This document shows, in pieces, positions 37,885 to 47,238 of a stretch of 64,000 nt of DNA. Source of the stretch: CAVVYA01 sp963752345 (GTDB lineage: Bacteria; Pseudomonadota; Alphaproteobacteria; SMXQ01). The stretch spans positions 806,001 to 870,000 of the forward strand of contig CAVVYA010000002.1 of assembly GCA_963752345.1 (NCBI GenBank), given 5' to 3'. The position numbers and the translations under genes are program-made. Every line of letters begins with the position of its first letter. Positions within the stretch are counted from its first letter, which is position 1. The notes below the pieces were generated by a model that saw only the letters and a program-made list of their open reading frames with translations, ran no database searches and was not told where the DNA came from.

Positions 37885-38577
37885 ATGGCAGATCGCGGAG
37901 GGTACGGCCAATTCTGCCCGGTATCGATGGCGTCGGAAATCCTGTGTACACGCTGGACGACGCTGGTCATCCGCGAGCTTCTGTGCGGCACGACGCGCTT
38001 CAACGATCTGCGCCGGGGCGTGCCTCGGATGTCGCCGGCGCTCCTGTCGAAACGGCTCAAGGAACTCGAGAGAGCCGGCATCATCGAGATCAGACGCGCC
38101 AAAAAGGGCGTCGTCGATTACCGTCTTTCCATGGCCGGGGAAGAGCTACGCCCGCTGATCATGGGCATCGGCTCGTGGGGACAGCGATGGGTGGAATTGC
38201 AGCTCTCGCTGAGAAATCTCGACCCATCGCTCCTGATGTGGGACATGCGGCGCAACCTGAAACCGGAGCCCTTGCCGCCCAAGCGCTGCACGATTCAGTT
38301 TCAGTATCCCGAACTTCCCCAAGCGAAGCAGAACTGGTGGCTGATCGTGGACGCGGGCGCCGTGGATTTGTGCGGGTTCGATCCCGGATTCGAGCTCGAT
38401 CTTCTGGTGACCGGGTCGCTCAAGAGCATGACCGCGATCTGGATGGGCATCACCAAACTGCGCCGGGAGATCGAGGCCGGCAATATCGAACTCGACGGCG
38501 ATCCACAGATCGCCAAAGCCATGCAGCAATGGCTCGGCCTCAGCCCCTTCGCACCGGAGTTGCGGCGGGTGCCGTAG
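37885..38577 (+). CDS. HxlR-family transcriptional regulator with SCP2-like C-terminal domain
   Basis: A 230-residue protein. Residues 1-100 are a winged-helix HxlR domain: CPVSMASEILCTRWTTLVIR, FNDLRRGVPRMSPALLSKRL and LSMAGEELRPL. It includes the N-terminal cysteine C11 that is common in the family. Residues 115-225 look like a sterol-carrier/SCP2-type lipid-binding fold (QNWWLIVDAGAVDLCGFDPG). This architecture suggests an effector-binding regulator. It is transcribed away from the acyl-CoA dehydrogenase across a 135-base gap, which is the expected target. The frame is intact. Confidence 0.88.
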   Translation: MADRGGYGQFCPVSMASEILCTRWTTLVIRELLCGTTRFNDLRRGVPRMSPALLSKRLKELERAGIIEIRRAKKGVVDYRLSMAGEELRPLIMGIGSWGQRWVELQLSLRNLDPSLLMWDMRRNLKPEPLPPKRCTIQFQYPELPQAKQNWWLIVDAGAVDLCGFDPGFELDLLVTGSLKSMTAIWMGITKLRREIEAGNIELDGDPQIAKAMQQWLGLSPFAPELRRVP

Positions 38578-38593
38578 CACCTCTTGTGAAGGA

Positions 38594-38670
38594 TGGCGCG
38601 CCCTGCAGGACTCGAACCTGCGACCTACGGCTTAGAAGGCCGTTGCTCTATCCAGCTGAGCTAAGGGCGC
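38594..38670 (-). tRNA. tRNA-Arg (TCT)
   Basis: A 77-base cloverleaf on the minus strand with acceptor GCGCCCT paired to AGGGCGC, D-arm TAGCTCAGCTGGATAGAGCA, and anticodon loop CTTCTAA with anticodon TCT. The T-arm is GCAGGTTCGAGTCCTGC. The discriminator is G and CCA is encoded. Confidence 0.97.
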
Positions 38671-38752
38671 GTGCGCGGCTGAGCGCGCGGACACTAGCAC
38701 AACTAAGCGGGACGGCGACACGGCCAAGCAAGGCAGGGCTCAATGTCTCAGC

Positions 38753-39067
38753 TCAGGTGCGGATGCGGTTGAAGGCGAAGTTGGCGGCGTAGCTCTTGGG
38801 CCGGATGACCGCTTCCTTGGGCTCCTCGACGCGGTACTGCAGGCCGTGCCGCTCGCAATAGGCGATCGCCTCGTCCTTCGTGTCGAAGCGCAGTCTGACC
38901 TGGCTGCGCGTGTCGCGCGACGAGATCCAGCCCATCAGCGGATCGTGGCTCTTGGGCTCGGGATGCTGCTCCTCGACCAGCCATTGCCGGGTGTTGGCCT
39001 TGCCCTGCTGCATGGCGTTGCGCGCGGGCCGGAAAATGCGCACCGGCTTGGTAAATGGCTGGCTCAC
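38753..39067 (-). CDS. Complex I accessory subunit, NDUFS4/18-kDa type
   Basis: A 104-residue protein of the ETC complex I subunit family, the alphaproteobacterial homologue of the mitochondrial 18-kDa subunit (NDUFS4), which stabilises NADH dehydrogenase. Seen: VRIFRPARNAMQQGKANTRQ, PLMGWISSRDTRSQVRLRFD, EAIAYCERHGLQY and the C-terminal PKSYAANFAFNR. The length is normal. It sits between two tRNA genes as a monocistronic unit, far from any nuo operon. The frame is intact. Confidence 0.93.
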   Translation of the reverse strand: MSQPFTKPVRIFRPARNAMQQGKANTRQWLVEEQHPEPKSHDPLMGWISSRDTRSQVRLRFDTKDEAIAYCERHGLQYRVEEPKEAVIRPKSYAANFAFNRIRT

Positions 39068-39208
39068 GGGGCTCTCCGCTCAATGAAGGGGCTATTGGCT
39101 AGCGCGAAGCCTGGGCCGGGTCAAGCGCCGCGGGCCCAAGGCTCCTGGCGCTGACGACCGCAACGGGCGCTGTTGCGCCGCGCCGCATGACATCGCCGTC
39201 GGGGGAAT

Positions 39209-39285
39209 TGGTCGGGGCGAGAGGATTCGAACCTCCGGCATCCAGCTCCCAAAGCTGGCGCTCTACCAGGCTGAGCTACGCCCCG
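39209..39285 (-). tRNA. tRNA-Pro (TGG)
   Basis: A 77-base cloverleaf on the minus strand with acceptor CGGGGCG paired to CGCCCCG, D-arm TAGCTCAGCCTGGTAGAGCG, and anticodon loop CTTTGGGA with anticodon TGG. The T-arm is CGGAGGTTCGAATCCTCTC. The discriminator is A and CCA is encoded. Confidence 0.97.
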
Positions 39286-39604
39286 ACGGGCGCCGCGCCC
39301 CGTCGAACAGGGCGCGGACGGTATCCTGGAAACTTGGGCCAGAACCTAAAGCGGGCGCGCCGCAGGGGCAAGGCTGATGATGGCCGGCCAACTGGCGGTG
39401 TGAATTCTTTCCTGTAACGTCGTTGTCCACCGCTTGTCCGGGCGTGAAGCGAGCGGCAGGCTGGCCGTCTCGACCGGCCGTGAGCCAGAAACGGCCCAGT
39501 CGAGCAGGCCATGAGATCATGAAGCGCTGCCCCTGCCCTTCATCCGCCAAAGCCGCTATAACGAGGCGTCATCTCAGCCCGGCCGCAAACCACGAGAGCC
39601 TCGC

Positions 39605-39988
39605 ATGTTCAAGCGGATCGATCACCTCGCTCTCCATGTTCCCGACGTGGTCCAGGCCGCGACGTTCTACGAATCGATGTTCGGCTTCGAACGGTATTTC
39701 GAACACCCGAGTTCGGGCGGCGGCGCGATCGCCTATCTGCGGCTCGGCGGCACGGTGCTCGAACTCACCCAGCGCGACGCGGCCGAGCCCATGTCCGGCT
39801 TCCACTTCTGCCTCGAAACCGACGACATCACGGCGGCGGCCGACAAGCTGACGTCGGCCGGCGTGCCGGTGGTGCAGCGGCCGTACCGGACGACGCCGCG
39901 CTCCGCCGCCGAGGAAGGCTGGCACCGCGCCGTCTTCCGCGGTCCCGCCGGCGAACTGATCGAGCTGCGCGGCCGTCTCGGCGGATGA
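39605..39988 (+). CDS. VOC-family (glyoxalase-like) protein
   Basis: A 127-residue single-module vicinal-oxygen-chelate protein. Likely metal ligands are His7 (KRIDHLALHV), Glu in TVLELTQRD, His in FHFCLETDD and Glu in GELIELRGR. The spacing matches lactoylglutathione lyase and methylmalonyl-CoA epimerase relatives, but the substrate cannot be told. The stop overlaps the beginning of the nuclease gene region, giving a three-gene run: VOC, thermonuclease and O-methyltransferase. The frame is intact. Confidence 0.88.
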   Translation: MFKRIDHLALHVPDVVQAATFYESMFGFERYFEHPSSGGGAIAYLRLGGTVLELTQRDAAEPMSGFHFCLETDDITAAADKLTSAGVPVVQRPYRTTPRSAAEEGWHRAVFRGPAGELIELRGRLGG

Positions 39989-39989
39989 C

Positions 39990-40568
39990 GTGGCAGCGCG
40001 CCGTCCCTCCTTCCCGCCGCGCGGCGCCGGACGAGGCGGTGGTTTCGCCCGTCAGGTCCTCCGCGCGCTTCGCCCCGGCAACCTGCGGCTATTTATCCTC
40101 GTCTTCGTCGCCGCCGGCGCATGGCTCGGCCTGCTGCCACGCAACGAGATCAGGGGCGCGGCCGACGCGGCCGACGGCGACACCCTGATCATCGCCGGCG
40201 CGCGGGTGCGGCTTTATGGCATCGATGCACCGGAGCTCTTCCAGCCCTGTCACGATGGCACTCGGTGCGGCCAGCGCGCGCAGGCCCATCTCGCCGGCCT
40301 GGTTGCCGGCCGCATCGTGGTGTGCGAACAGCGCGACACCGACCGCTATGGCCGCGAGGTCGCGCAATGCTACCTTGCAAGCGACAGCAAGGATGGCAAA
40401 CCGGTCAGGGGCGAAGATATCGGGCGTGCCATGGTACGCGACGGCCAGGCGATGGCCTATGGCGCAATCACGCGGACCTATGCGGCGGACGAACCCGCGC
40501 GTTTCGATTTCGACCCGCCGTGGGACTGGCGCGAGCGCCACGATGCAATGACCAAGGAGAACCGCTGA
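39990..40568 (+). CDS. Membrane-anchored thermonuclease (SNase) family protein
   Basis: A 192-residue protein starting at GTG 39990, directly after the VOC stop. An arginine-rich N-terminus precedes a membrane helix (LRLFILVFVAAGAWLGLLP). The nuclease domain then shows ADGDTLIIAGARVRLYGIDA-PE with the catalytic arginine and calcium aspartate. The RDTDRYGREVAQCYL segment carries the second catalytic arginine region. The orientation puts the domain in the periplasm. The stop overlaps the next ATG by one base (TGATG), implying coupled translation. The frame is intact. Confidence 0.9.
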   Translation: MAARRPSFPPRGAGRGGGFARQVLRALRPGNLRLFILVFVAAGAWLGLLPRNEIRGAADAADGDTLIIAGARVRLYGIDAPELFQPCHDGTRCGQRAQAHLAGLVAGRIVVCEQRDTDRYGREVAQCYLASDSKDGKPVRGEDIGRAMVRDGQAMAYGAITRTYAADEPARFDFDPPWDWRERHDAMTKENR

Positions 40569-41230
40569 TGTCGAGCCGCACCATCACCATGACCGATCCG
40601 CTCCACGACTACCTGCTGCGGGTCTCGCTGCGCGAGCCAGCCGTGCTGCGCCGGTTGCGTGAGTTCACCCAGCGGCGGCCGCGCGGCAACATGCAGGTCT
40701 CGCCTGAGCAGGGTCAGTTCATGGCGCTGCTGGTGCAGATGATCGGTGCCAAGCGCGCCATCGAGGTCGGCACCTTCACCGGCTACAGCGCGGCCTGCGT
40801 GGCGCTCGCCCTGCCCGAGCGCGGCAAACTGATCTGCTGCGACGTGAGCGAGGAATACACCGCCATCGCGCGCAAATTCTGGCGCGAGGCCGGCGTCGAA
40901 AAGAAAATCGACCTGCGGCTGGCGCCCGCCAAGAGGACTCTGGACGGCTTGCTGCGCGAGGGCCAGGCCGGCAAGTTCGACTTCGCCTTCATCGATGCCG
41001 ACAAGGAGAATTACCGCGCCTACTACGAGCGCGTGCTCAAGCTGCTGCGCCCGGGCGGCGTGGTCGCCATCGACAACGTGCTGTGGGGCGGCAGCGTGCT
41101 CGACGACGCCGATCAGTCGGTCGATACCAAGGCGATCCGCGCCTTCAACAAGAAGCTCAAAACCGACAAGCGCGTCTCGCTCAGCCTGGTGCCGATCGGC
41201 GACGGGCTGACCCTGGCGCGGAAGAAGTAA
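40568..41230 (+). CDS. Class I SAM-dependent O-methyltransferase, CCoAOMT-like
   Basis: A 220-residue methyltransferase resembling caffeoyl-CoA/catechol O-methyltransferases. The SAM motif is AIEVGTFTGYSAACVALAL, and the metal site residues are in DFAFIDADKENY (D-A-D-K) and VVAIDNVLWGG (D-N). These three acidic residues bind the divalent cation holding the substrate hydroxyls. It is translationally coupled to the SNase gene. The substrate is not predictable. The frame is intact. Confidence 0.93.
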   Translation: MSSRTITMTDPLHDYLLRVSLREPAVLRRLREFTQRRPRGNMQVSPEQGQFMALLVQMIGAKRAIEVGTFTGYSAACVALALPERGKLICCDVSEEYTAIARKFWREAGVEKKIDLRLAPAKRTLDGLLREGQAGKFDFAFIDADKENYRAYYERVLKLLRPGGVVAIDNVLWGGSVLDDADQSVDTKAIRAFNKKLKTDKRVSLSLVPIGDGLTLARKK

Positions 41231-41344
41231 GGCGCGGCGTTCTTCCTGCGCCTGCGCGCTTACGCTCGGCCAACGCTCGCCGCATCGCCGTCTTGTCAGT
41301 CCACGGCAGTCCGGCTCGGTATCCACACAGCCGTGGGCTTGGCC

Positions 41345-41413
41345 GGCCGGGGCATGACGGTGGGAGGTGTTGCGCCATCCGCACAAGACTGCCCCGCTGG
41401 CCGGGGCATGACG
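41345..41413. repeat. Short direct repeat in an intergenic region
   Basis: GGCCGGGGCATGACG occurs twice, at 41345-41359 and 41399-41413, 54 bases apart in the same orientation, between the convergent methyltransferase and DUF192 genes. Sequences of this type often belong to dispersed genomic repeats. Copies elsewhere could not be checked. Confidence 0.5.
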
Positions 41414-41423
41414 CCTATGGCGA

Positions 41424-41939
41424 TTACGGTTCGCCCGTGCCGAGCAGCGGATGGATGACCTTGTCGCCGGGCTTGATGGCGAGGCGCGAGGTCGTGCCGC
41501 CCGGCAGTTCGAGGACGAAGCGCACCGGCTTGGCGGAGGGAATCGGCGTCAGCGACTGCGGCACCGTGCGCTGGGCGATATTGACAATGGCGCCATCGCT
41601 GCCGATGAACAGCATGTCGAGCGGGATCAGCGTGTTCTTCATCCACATGGCGACCGGCTCGGTGCGGCCGAAGTCGAACAGCATGCCGGCGTCCGAGGCG
41701 AGCGCGCGGCGGAACATCAGCCCCTGCGACCGCTCTTCCGGGCTCTTCGCCACCTCGACCCTGAAACGAAGGCTCTTGCCGGCGCTGGTCTGAATGGCGA
41801 GCGGCGTGACCGGGAACGTGACAAGGCCGGGCTGGGCCTGGGCGAACGCCACGCGGGGCGCGAAGACCGCACCTTGCGCCACTGCAACCAACGCGCCGGC
41901 GCAAAGTATCATTGGGAGCAGAGAGCGGCGCATCATCAT
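41424..41939 (-). CDS. Secreted DUF192 family protein
   Basis: A 171-residue exported protein. The signal peptide is LLPMILCAGALVAVAQG, cleaved near AFA-QAQ. The DUF192 domain has KSPEERSQGLMFRRALASDA, GMLFDFGRTEPVAMWMKNTL and IPLDMLFIGSDGAIVNI, and ends IHPLLG. Three ATG codons in a row (41939, 41936, 41933) make the exact start uncertain. The function of this family is unknown. The frame is intact. Confidence 0.9.
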   Translation of the reverse strand: MMMRRSLLPMILCAGALVAVAQGAVFAPRVAFAQAQPGLVTFPVTPLAIQTSAGKSLRFRVEVAKSPEERSQGLMFRRALASDAGMLFDFGRTEPVAMWMKNTLIPLDMLFIGSDGAIVNIAQRTVPQSLTPIPSAKPVRFVLELPGGTTSRLAIKPGDKVIHPLLGTGEP

Positions 41940-42097
41940 GGGCAACTTTATCCGCACGCGAGGCGATAGACAATCGGACTTGGTGGATTGCCGGGCGAGG
42001 GAAAGCGCGAGGGCACAGCGGCGCGCCAAAAACAGAAGCGCTGGGCGCCATACGGCGTCCAGCGCTTCTCATCACGGCGATCCTCCCCCCGAAGCGA

Positions 42098-42634
42098 TCA
42101 GCCCATGCGAATGTCGGCGGCCTGCGGTCCCTTGGGTCCGTCGGTGATGACCACCTCGACCTGCTGCCCGGGTTCGAGCTGCTGGATGCCGGCACGGCGT
42201 AGCGTGACGACGTGCACGAAGACATCCCGCTGGCTGTCGGCCAACGAAACGAAACCGTAGCCCTTCTCGGTATTGAACCATTTTACGGCAGCCGGCGTAT
42301 AGCTGCTGTCGTCGGCAAGCGACGTGGGCGCATGCTCCATGGCATCGCGCATCGGCCGCGCGACAGGTTTCGCGGTCGAACAATCGACCTCCACAATGCG
42401 GGTTACCTGCAGGCCTTTGGCCCGCTTTGCGACTTCACAAAGAATCGTCGCCCCCGGCTGCAGCTCCTGATAACCCGCGTCACGCAACACGGACAGGTGA
42501 AGGAAAGCATCATTCGACCCGTCAGACGGCGTTACAAAGCCAAAGCCTTTGACCGCATTAAACCACTTCACCGTACCGCGCATTTCCTCGGTCTGAATAG
42601 GACCGGAATTGTCCGCGGAACTGAATTCTACCAT
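42098..42634 (-). CDS. Double cold-shock-domain protein
   Basis: A 178-residue protein with two OB-fold cold shock domains. The first, at about residues 19-85, has GTVKWFNAVKGFGFVTP and NDAFLHLS. The second, at about 115-178, has AAVKWFNTEKGYGFVSL and DVFVHV. Both have the aromatic RNP1 and RNP2 motifs that bind single-stranded RNA/DNA. A linker of about 30 residues rich in Ser and Asp joins them. The two-domain form is characteristic of Alphaproteobacteria. ATG 42634 is chosen; TTG 42640 is an alternative. The leader is long and AT-rich, in keeping with cold-controlled translation. Confidence 0.92.
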   Translation of the reverse strand: MVEFSSADNSGPIQTEEMRGTVKWFNAVKGFGFVTPSDGSNDAFLHLSVLRDAGYQELQPGATILCEVAKRAKGLQVTRIVEVDCSTAKPVARPMRDAMEHAPTSLADDSSYTPAAVKWFNTEKGYGFVSLADSQRDVFVHVVTLRRAGIQQLEPGQQVEVVITDGPKGPQAADIRMG

Positions 42635-43064
42635 TTGCAAGTCTTCCCCCCGTACTCATGGAAGCCTCTAAAAAGAAGCTAACATTTTTTATTTTAACCG
42701 ACCAGAGCAGCTTTTGGCCCGACGCACTTTTATAAGACTTCTCAAAACATTCGTATAACCACACTCTATAGTTGGTCAGTATTGTCAACCATCTAGAATT
42801 AGTGTCGCTCGACAGGTATCGCGCTACGCAGGTTCCGGGCCTCATAGTTCAAGCAGCGCAAGTATACATAGAGACGAGCAGAGACGAGCAAGGGCAACGA
42901 TCACCGGCGTCATCGAAAAAGCGCATTCGAGGCGGCTTGGGAAATGAGATCCATGCGTCATCTGTTGCCCATGGTGGCGGCCTTTTCTGTCGACGCCCGT
43001 TTTATGTTGTCGATCGGCGCGAACTGCCGTAAGTGCCATCTCCCGGCTTTCGCTAAGGCTCTCC
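42635..43064. other. AT-rich divergent leader region
   Basis: This is 430 bases between the cold-shock gene (minus) and the universal stress gene (plus). The first 150 bases are much more AT-rich than the window average and would be the cold-shock 5' leader, with an exact TTGACA on the minus strand at 42783-42788. A matching -10 at 17 bases is poor, so the promoter is not called. No other gene is supported. Confidence 0.5.
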
Positions 43065-43883
43065 ATGTCCATCAAACGCATTCTTATCCACATCGGGCAC
43101 CACGAAGAGCGCGGCCGCGCTCGGCTCGAAGCCGGTCTCTCCCTGGCCCGCCGCTTCGATGCGGAAATACACGGACTGTTCATTATCGAGCCGTCGGTCA
43201 TTCCCGTCCAGGTCGAAGGCCGCGGAGCATCGCTGGGGTACGTCGAGGAAATCATCGCGCAACTGCGTGCCAAAGCCGAACGCATGGAGTCAGAGACGCG
43301 AGAGCGTTGTGGGCAGGAGGCGATTCGATGGCGGTGGACCGTCGCCCAGGGTGAAACGCTCGATATCCTGACCGCCTATTCGTTCTACGCCGATATCACC
43401 TTGGTTGGCCAGCAGCGATCGAGCGGCCTGGACGACGCCATCAGCCTGCATCGCTCCGACTACCTGCCGCTGCAGTCGGCCGGGCCGGTGCTGATTCTGC
43501 CGCGCGCGGGCTGGGCCGACGTGGCCGCGCGTAACGTGATGATCGCATGGAAGGCGGAGCGTTCCTGCGCGCGCGCCGTGCATGACGCCCTGCCGCTGCT
43601 GACTTGCGCCGAAACCGTCTCGGTACTGACGATCGACGCGGCGCGGGACACCGCGATTGGTGATTTCCTCGCTGCGCATGGTATCGCGGCCCGGCTCGAG
43701 ACACGCGGCTGCGGGACGTTCGAAAACGTCGGCGAAATCATACTCGGTGCGGCGAAGGAGGCCGGCAGCGACTTGCTGGTGATGGGGGCTCACGGACGGT
43801 CTCGCCTGTCGGAGTTGCTGTTCGGCGGCGCCACCCATGACGTCCTCGGCAAAATGCACCTGCCGGTCCTCATGGCGCACTGA
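43065..43883 (+). CDS. Universal stress protein with two UspA modules
   Basis: A 272-residue tandem UspA protein. The N-terminal module (residues 1-145) is IKRILIHIGHHEERGRARLE and is degenerate. The C-terminal module carries the ATP-binding signature GAHGRSRLSELLFGGATHDV (G-2x-G-9x-G-T), followed by LPVLMAH. The length suits a fused pair of about 135 residues. UspA proteins respond to starvation and energy stress. It faces the antiporter gene end to end, with a 13-base gap. The frame is intact. Confidence 0.92.
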   Translation: MSIKRILIHIGHHEERGRARLEAGLSLARRFDAEIHGLFIIEPSVIPVQVEGRGASLGYVEEIIAQLRAKAERMESETRERCGQEAIRWRWTVAQGETLDILTAYSFYADITLVGQQRSSGLDDAISLHRSDYLPLQSAGPVLILPRAGWADVAARNVMIAWKAERSCARAVHDALPLLTCAETVSVLTIDAARDTAIGDFLAAHGIAARLETRGCGTFENVGEIILGAAKEAGSDLLVMGAHGRSRLSELLFGGATHDVLGKMHLPVLMAH

Positions 43884-43896
43884 CGCCAGTCCAGCT

Positions 43897-45327
43897 TCAG
43901 CGAAAGAATACCAGAGTCGTCAGCACGAACAGCGGCAAGAGAAAGACCGACGACCAGACCATGTAGCCGAAGAAGCTCGGCATCCGGACACCTTTTTCCT
44001 CGGCGATCGAGCGCACCATGAAGTTCGGTGCATTGCCGATATAGGTGTTCGCTCCCATGAACACCGCGCCGGCCGAGATCGCGGCGAGCGTGGCTGCCAG
44101 CGGGCCGGTGAGCACCGCCGGGTCGCCGCCCGCGGTGTTGAAGAACACCAGATAGGTCGGCGCGTTGTCGAGAAAACTCGACAGCAGCCCGGTCAGCCAG
44201 AAATACGTCGCATTGGCAGGCGCCCCGGTCACGGGATCGGTGACCGCGGCGACGACGGCGCCCAATGCCCCCTGTGTGCCGGCACGCAAAATGGCGATCG
44301 CCGGAATGATGGTGAGGAAAATGCCGGCGAACAGTTTGGCGACTTCGAGAATGGGGAACCACGTGAAGGCGTTGGCAGCGCGGCCCTCGCCGCGGGTCAG
44401 CCGCAGGGAGGCGAAGACGATCGCAATCAACAGCGCGTCGCGCACGATGGCCTGCAAGGGCACGTCCACGTGGTACAAGGGCAGCGAGACGCCGGGTTGC
44501 CAGATGCCACTCATCAGCACCGCGCCAACGATTTCGACGAGAAGGATCAGATTTTCGCCGCCCTCGAGATGCAGCGCGCGACCGCCCGCCGCCTGATCAG
44601 CGACCGGGGCGTTGGAGGCTTCCTTGCGATACATGTAGGTGTCGAAGGCATAAAAGACCGCGAGGAGAATGGTGGCAACGAAGAGCATCGGGAGAAGAAG
44701 GTGTACCGTGGGCCAGAAGAACGGCACGCCCTTGAGAAAGCCCAGGAACAGCGGCGGATCACCGAGCGGCGTCAGCGCGCCGCCGATGTTGGCGACCAGG
44801 AAGATAAAAAAGACCACCGTGTGCGTCTTGAACCGGCGCTGGGCATTGGCATCGATCAGCGGTCGGATCAGCAGCATGGCCGCGCCGGTGGTGCCCATCC
44901 AGCTGGCGATGATGGTGCCGGCGAAGAGGATCCCCGTGTTGACCGCCGGCGTGCCACGTAACCGTCCGCTGATCCGCACGCCTCCCGTCACCGTGAATAG
45001 GGCGAGCAACAGGATGATGAACGGAATGTATTCCAGAAGAAGCGTGTGCAGCACCTCATAGAGGGCAACCGCGGTTCCGAACGCAATCGTGAATGGCACG
45101 AGAAAGGCGAGCGCCCAAAACGCCGCCACCTTGCCGAAATGCTGGTGCCAGAAATGCGGCACGACGAGCGGCAGGATCGCGATCGAGAGCAGAATCCCGG
45201 CGAATGGCACGATCCACAGGATGCCGAGCGACGCCCCGTCGAGATGTGGCGCGCCCTCGGCCGCGGCGGCAATGTCCGGCCAAACGGCCCCGAGGAGCAC
45301 GAGATAGACGAGTTGCAGGCGGTTCAT
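43897..45327 (-). CDS. Sodium:proton antiporter / citrate-transporter-like membrane protein
   Basis: About 476 residues with a dozen hydrophobic segments: LVYLVLLGAVWPDIA, LGILWIVPFAGILLSIAIL and YIPFIILLLALFTVTGGVRI near the start. The family-defining region is GTTGAAMLLIRPLIDANAQR, with ANIGGALTPLGDPPLFLGFL and FLDNAPTYLVFFN, as in the ion transporter superfamily (NhaD/CitM-like). The end, MGANTYIGNAPNFMVRSIAE, is also conserved. The ion and substrate are uncertain. ATG 45327 begins a membrane helix; the ribosome site is weak. The frame is intact. Confidence 0.88.
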   Translation of the reverse strand: MNRLQLVYLVLLGAVWPDIAAAAEGAPHLDGASLGILWIVPFAGILLSIAILPLVVPHFWHQHFGKVAAFWALAFLVPFTIAFGTAVALYEVLHTLLLEYIPFIILLLALFTVTGGVRISGRLRGTPAVNTGILFAGTIIASWMGTTGAAMLLIRPLIDANAQRRFKTHTVVFFIFLVANIGGALTPLGDPPLFLGFLKGVPFFWPTVHLLLPMLFVATILLAVFYAFDTYMYRKEASNAPVADQAAGGRALHLEGGENLILLVEIVGAVLMSGIWQPGVSLPLYHVDVPLQAIVRDALLIAIVFASLRLTRGEGRAANAFTWFPILEVAKLFAGIFLTIIPAIAILRAGTQGALGAVVAAVTDPVTGAPANATYFWLTGLLSSFLDNAPTYLVFFNTAGGDPAVLTGPLAATLAAISAGAVFMGANTYIGNAPNFMVRSIAEEKGVRMPSFFGYMVWSSVFLLPLFVLTTLVFFR

Positions 45328-45489
45328 GAACAGAAGCAACGCCCAAAAAAACCCCGGCGTGTCGCCATCATGGCCGCACCGCTCTCGCACCCCATTATTC
45401 TTTCGCTCCCAAAATCCGCGCCAGTATACTCGCAAGCTCCTGCCCGCCAAGCATCCGCAGGCCCCACTCCGGCAGCATAGGCAATTTCC

Positions 45490-46481
45490 ATGACGGCTCG
45501 AGCGAACATCGTCTGGTCCGTGACGGGCTGCATCGTCGCACTTGTCTTGTCGGCCGCCGCCGCAGCGCGCGCCCAGACGCCCCCGGCGCCGCCGTGGGAA
45601 GCGCCCCTCGCCCGGCAAGCGCCGCTCACCGGCGAGATCCGCGAGCCGGCGAGCGGTCGCCGGCTGACGCCCGAACAATTGCTCGACCGCCTGGCCGGCG
45701 CCGATTTCGTGCTGCTCGGCGAGCGCCACGACAACCCGGACCATCACCGGCTGCAGGCTTGGGCGGTCGACAGCCTGCTGACGAGGGCGCCGCGTTATGC
45801 CGTGGCTCTCGAGATGATCGACAGCGATCAGGCCGCTCGGCTGTCGCAATATCTCGCCGCGTCGCCGCAGAATTCGGCGCAGCTCGGCACCGGCGCTGAA
45901 CTGGGCCGACAGCGGCTGGCCGCACTGGAACCAATACCAGCCCATCGTGGCCGCGGCCATGCGGCGCGGCCTGCCGGTGCTCGCGGCCAACCTGCCGCCG
46001 GTCCTGGCGCGGGCGATCGCGCGCGACGGGCTCGCGGCCCTGCCCGCTCCGTTCGCGGCGCAACTGCGGCTCGATCCGGCGGCGGACAAAGCCGTGCTCG
46101 CCGGACACGCCGCAGAGATGCAGGCCGCCCATTGCGGCAAGCTGCCCGAGCGCAGCCTGGCGCCTTTCGCGCTAGCCCAATACGCGCGCGATGGCCATAT
46201 GGCCTGGGTCATGGTCGATCAATGGCGCCGCTCGGAGCGCAAGATGGGCGGCGGTCTTGATCGCCGGCGCGGGCCATGCGCGCAGGGATCGCGGCGTGCC
46301 GCTGCATCTCGCGCGGCTCGCGCCCGAGGCGCGGGTGGTCTCGCTGGCCTTCGTCGAAGCCGGTGACGATGCGATGCCGGATGCGGACTTGGCGCGGCTG
46401 CCCTACGACCTGGTGTGGTTCACCGCGCGGGTCGACGACGACGATCCGTGCAATGCGATGCCCGATGCCGAGAACGACTGA
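45490..46481 (+). pseudogene. ChaN-family lipoprotein-like protein, two frame breaks
   Basis: About 330 residues in three frames. The N-terminal signal is CIVALVLSAAAAARA, followed by PEQLLDRLAGADFVLLGERH and DNPDHHRLQAWAV, the ChaN heme-binding/hydrolase-like start. The sequence changes frame near 45893 to ALNWADSGWPHWNQYQPIVA, the next conserved block. It changes again near 46247 to AAVLIAGAGHARRDRGVPLHL, the final block. No domain is missing once the frames are joined. ChaN relatives bind heme at the membrane and are often linked to iron uptake. Likely a real gene with indel errors. Confidence 0.8.
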
Positions 46482-46483
46482 GG

Positions 46484-47023
46484 TCAGTGCTTGGGTTTGC
46501 CCGCGGTGGCCTTCGGCGTCCAGGCGCGCACGGCGACCGGCGCGCCGCTCTGGGTGCGCAGCACGCGCACCGGCGGTTGCGGCGGCGGTGCCATGACGGC
46601 AATCGCCGCAGCCATGGCTGCAATATCGATGATGTGGCCGCGGCCGGTCTCGACGTAGGCCGTGTTCTTGGCGACCAGATCGTTGAGCCGCTCGACCGGC
46701 ATATGGGCGTAGCGGTCCCACACCGTGCCAAGAAAGTCGCGCACCCGGCCGATCAGGATATCGACCATGAGTTCATCCGGCCGGCCATCGGCGAGCAGGC
46801 GCTGCAGATTGGGTTCGACCGGCCCGCCATCTTCGGCCAGGAAGATCGCCGGCATCAGGGGGCCGCCGACTTCGGCCGCGAAATGGCTTTGGGCGAGGTA
46901 GAGCAGCCGATGCAGCGTTTGGAACGGTAGATGCCTATCGTCGGCGCGCGCCCGGTCGAGAAACCAGATGGCGACATCGAGAGCCGTGCGCGCCGCGGGC
47001 GGTATGGAGCGGTCGAATGCCAT
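46484..47023 (-). CDS. SocA/Panacea-like (DUF4065) protein
   Basis: A 179-residue protein. The middle part, LPFQTLHRLLYLAQSHFAAE, followed by GGPLMPAIFLAEDGGPVEPN, resembles the Panacea/DUF4065 fold of SocA antitoxins and prophage-associated proteins (the usual form is KLQKLLYYAQ). The N-terminus AARTALDVAIWFLDRA is a helix typical of the family. A proline-rich tail follows. No toxin partner lies beside it; the neighbours are ChaN and an unknown protein. It is convergent with ChaN, with stops two bases apart. Assignment rests on pattern resemblance only. Confidence 0.65.
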   Translation of the reverse strand: MAFDRSIPPAARTALDVAIWFLDRARADDRHLPFQTLHRLLYLAQSHFAAEVGGPLMPAIFLAEDGGPVEPNLQRLLADGRPDELMVDILIGRVRDFLGTVWDRYAHMPVERLNDLVAKNTAYVETGRGHIIDIAAMAAAIAVMAPPPQPPVRVLRTQSGAPVAVRAWTPKATAGKPKH

Positions 47024-47238
47024 CCGCCGTTTATAGCGCGGCAATCCTAAAAAGCCGGTTAAGCGGAATCGGTGCCGTTTGCGGCCGGGTGGCGCCCTCG
47101 CCGGGCCGCGTTTTGGGCCAAGAATCCTTCAACGGCGGCCTGGAGCGTTTGCCGCCGAAGTGGAACCGGTTCGGCGCAGAAAACGCGATTCAATCGAGAC
47201 TCGAGAGCATGTCCGATTCCATGGGAGCGGATCGTGCT

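Noticed and set aside
42783..42788. A sigma-70 promoter for the cold-shock gene built on TTGACA
   Set aside because: TTGACA is exact, but the hexamer at 17-base spacing is a poor -10 and nearby TATAGA sits too close, so the promoter is not called.
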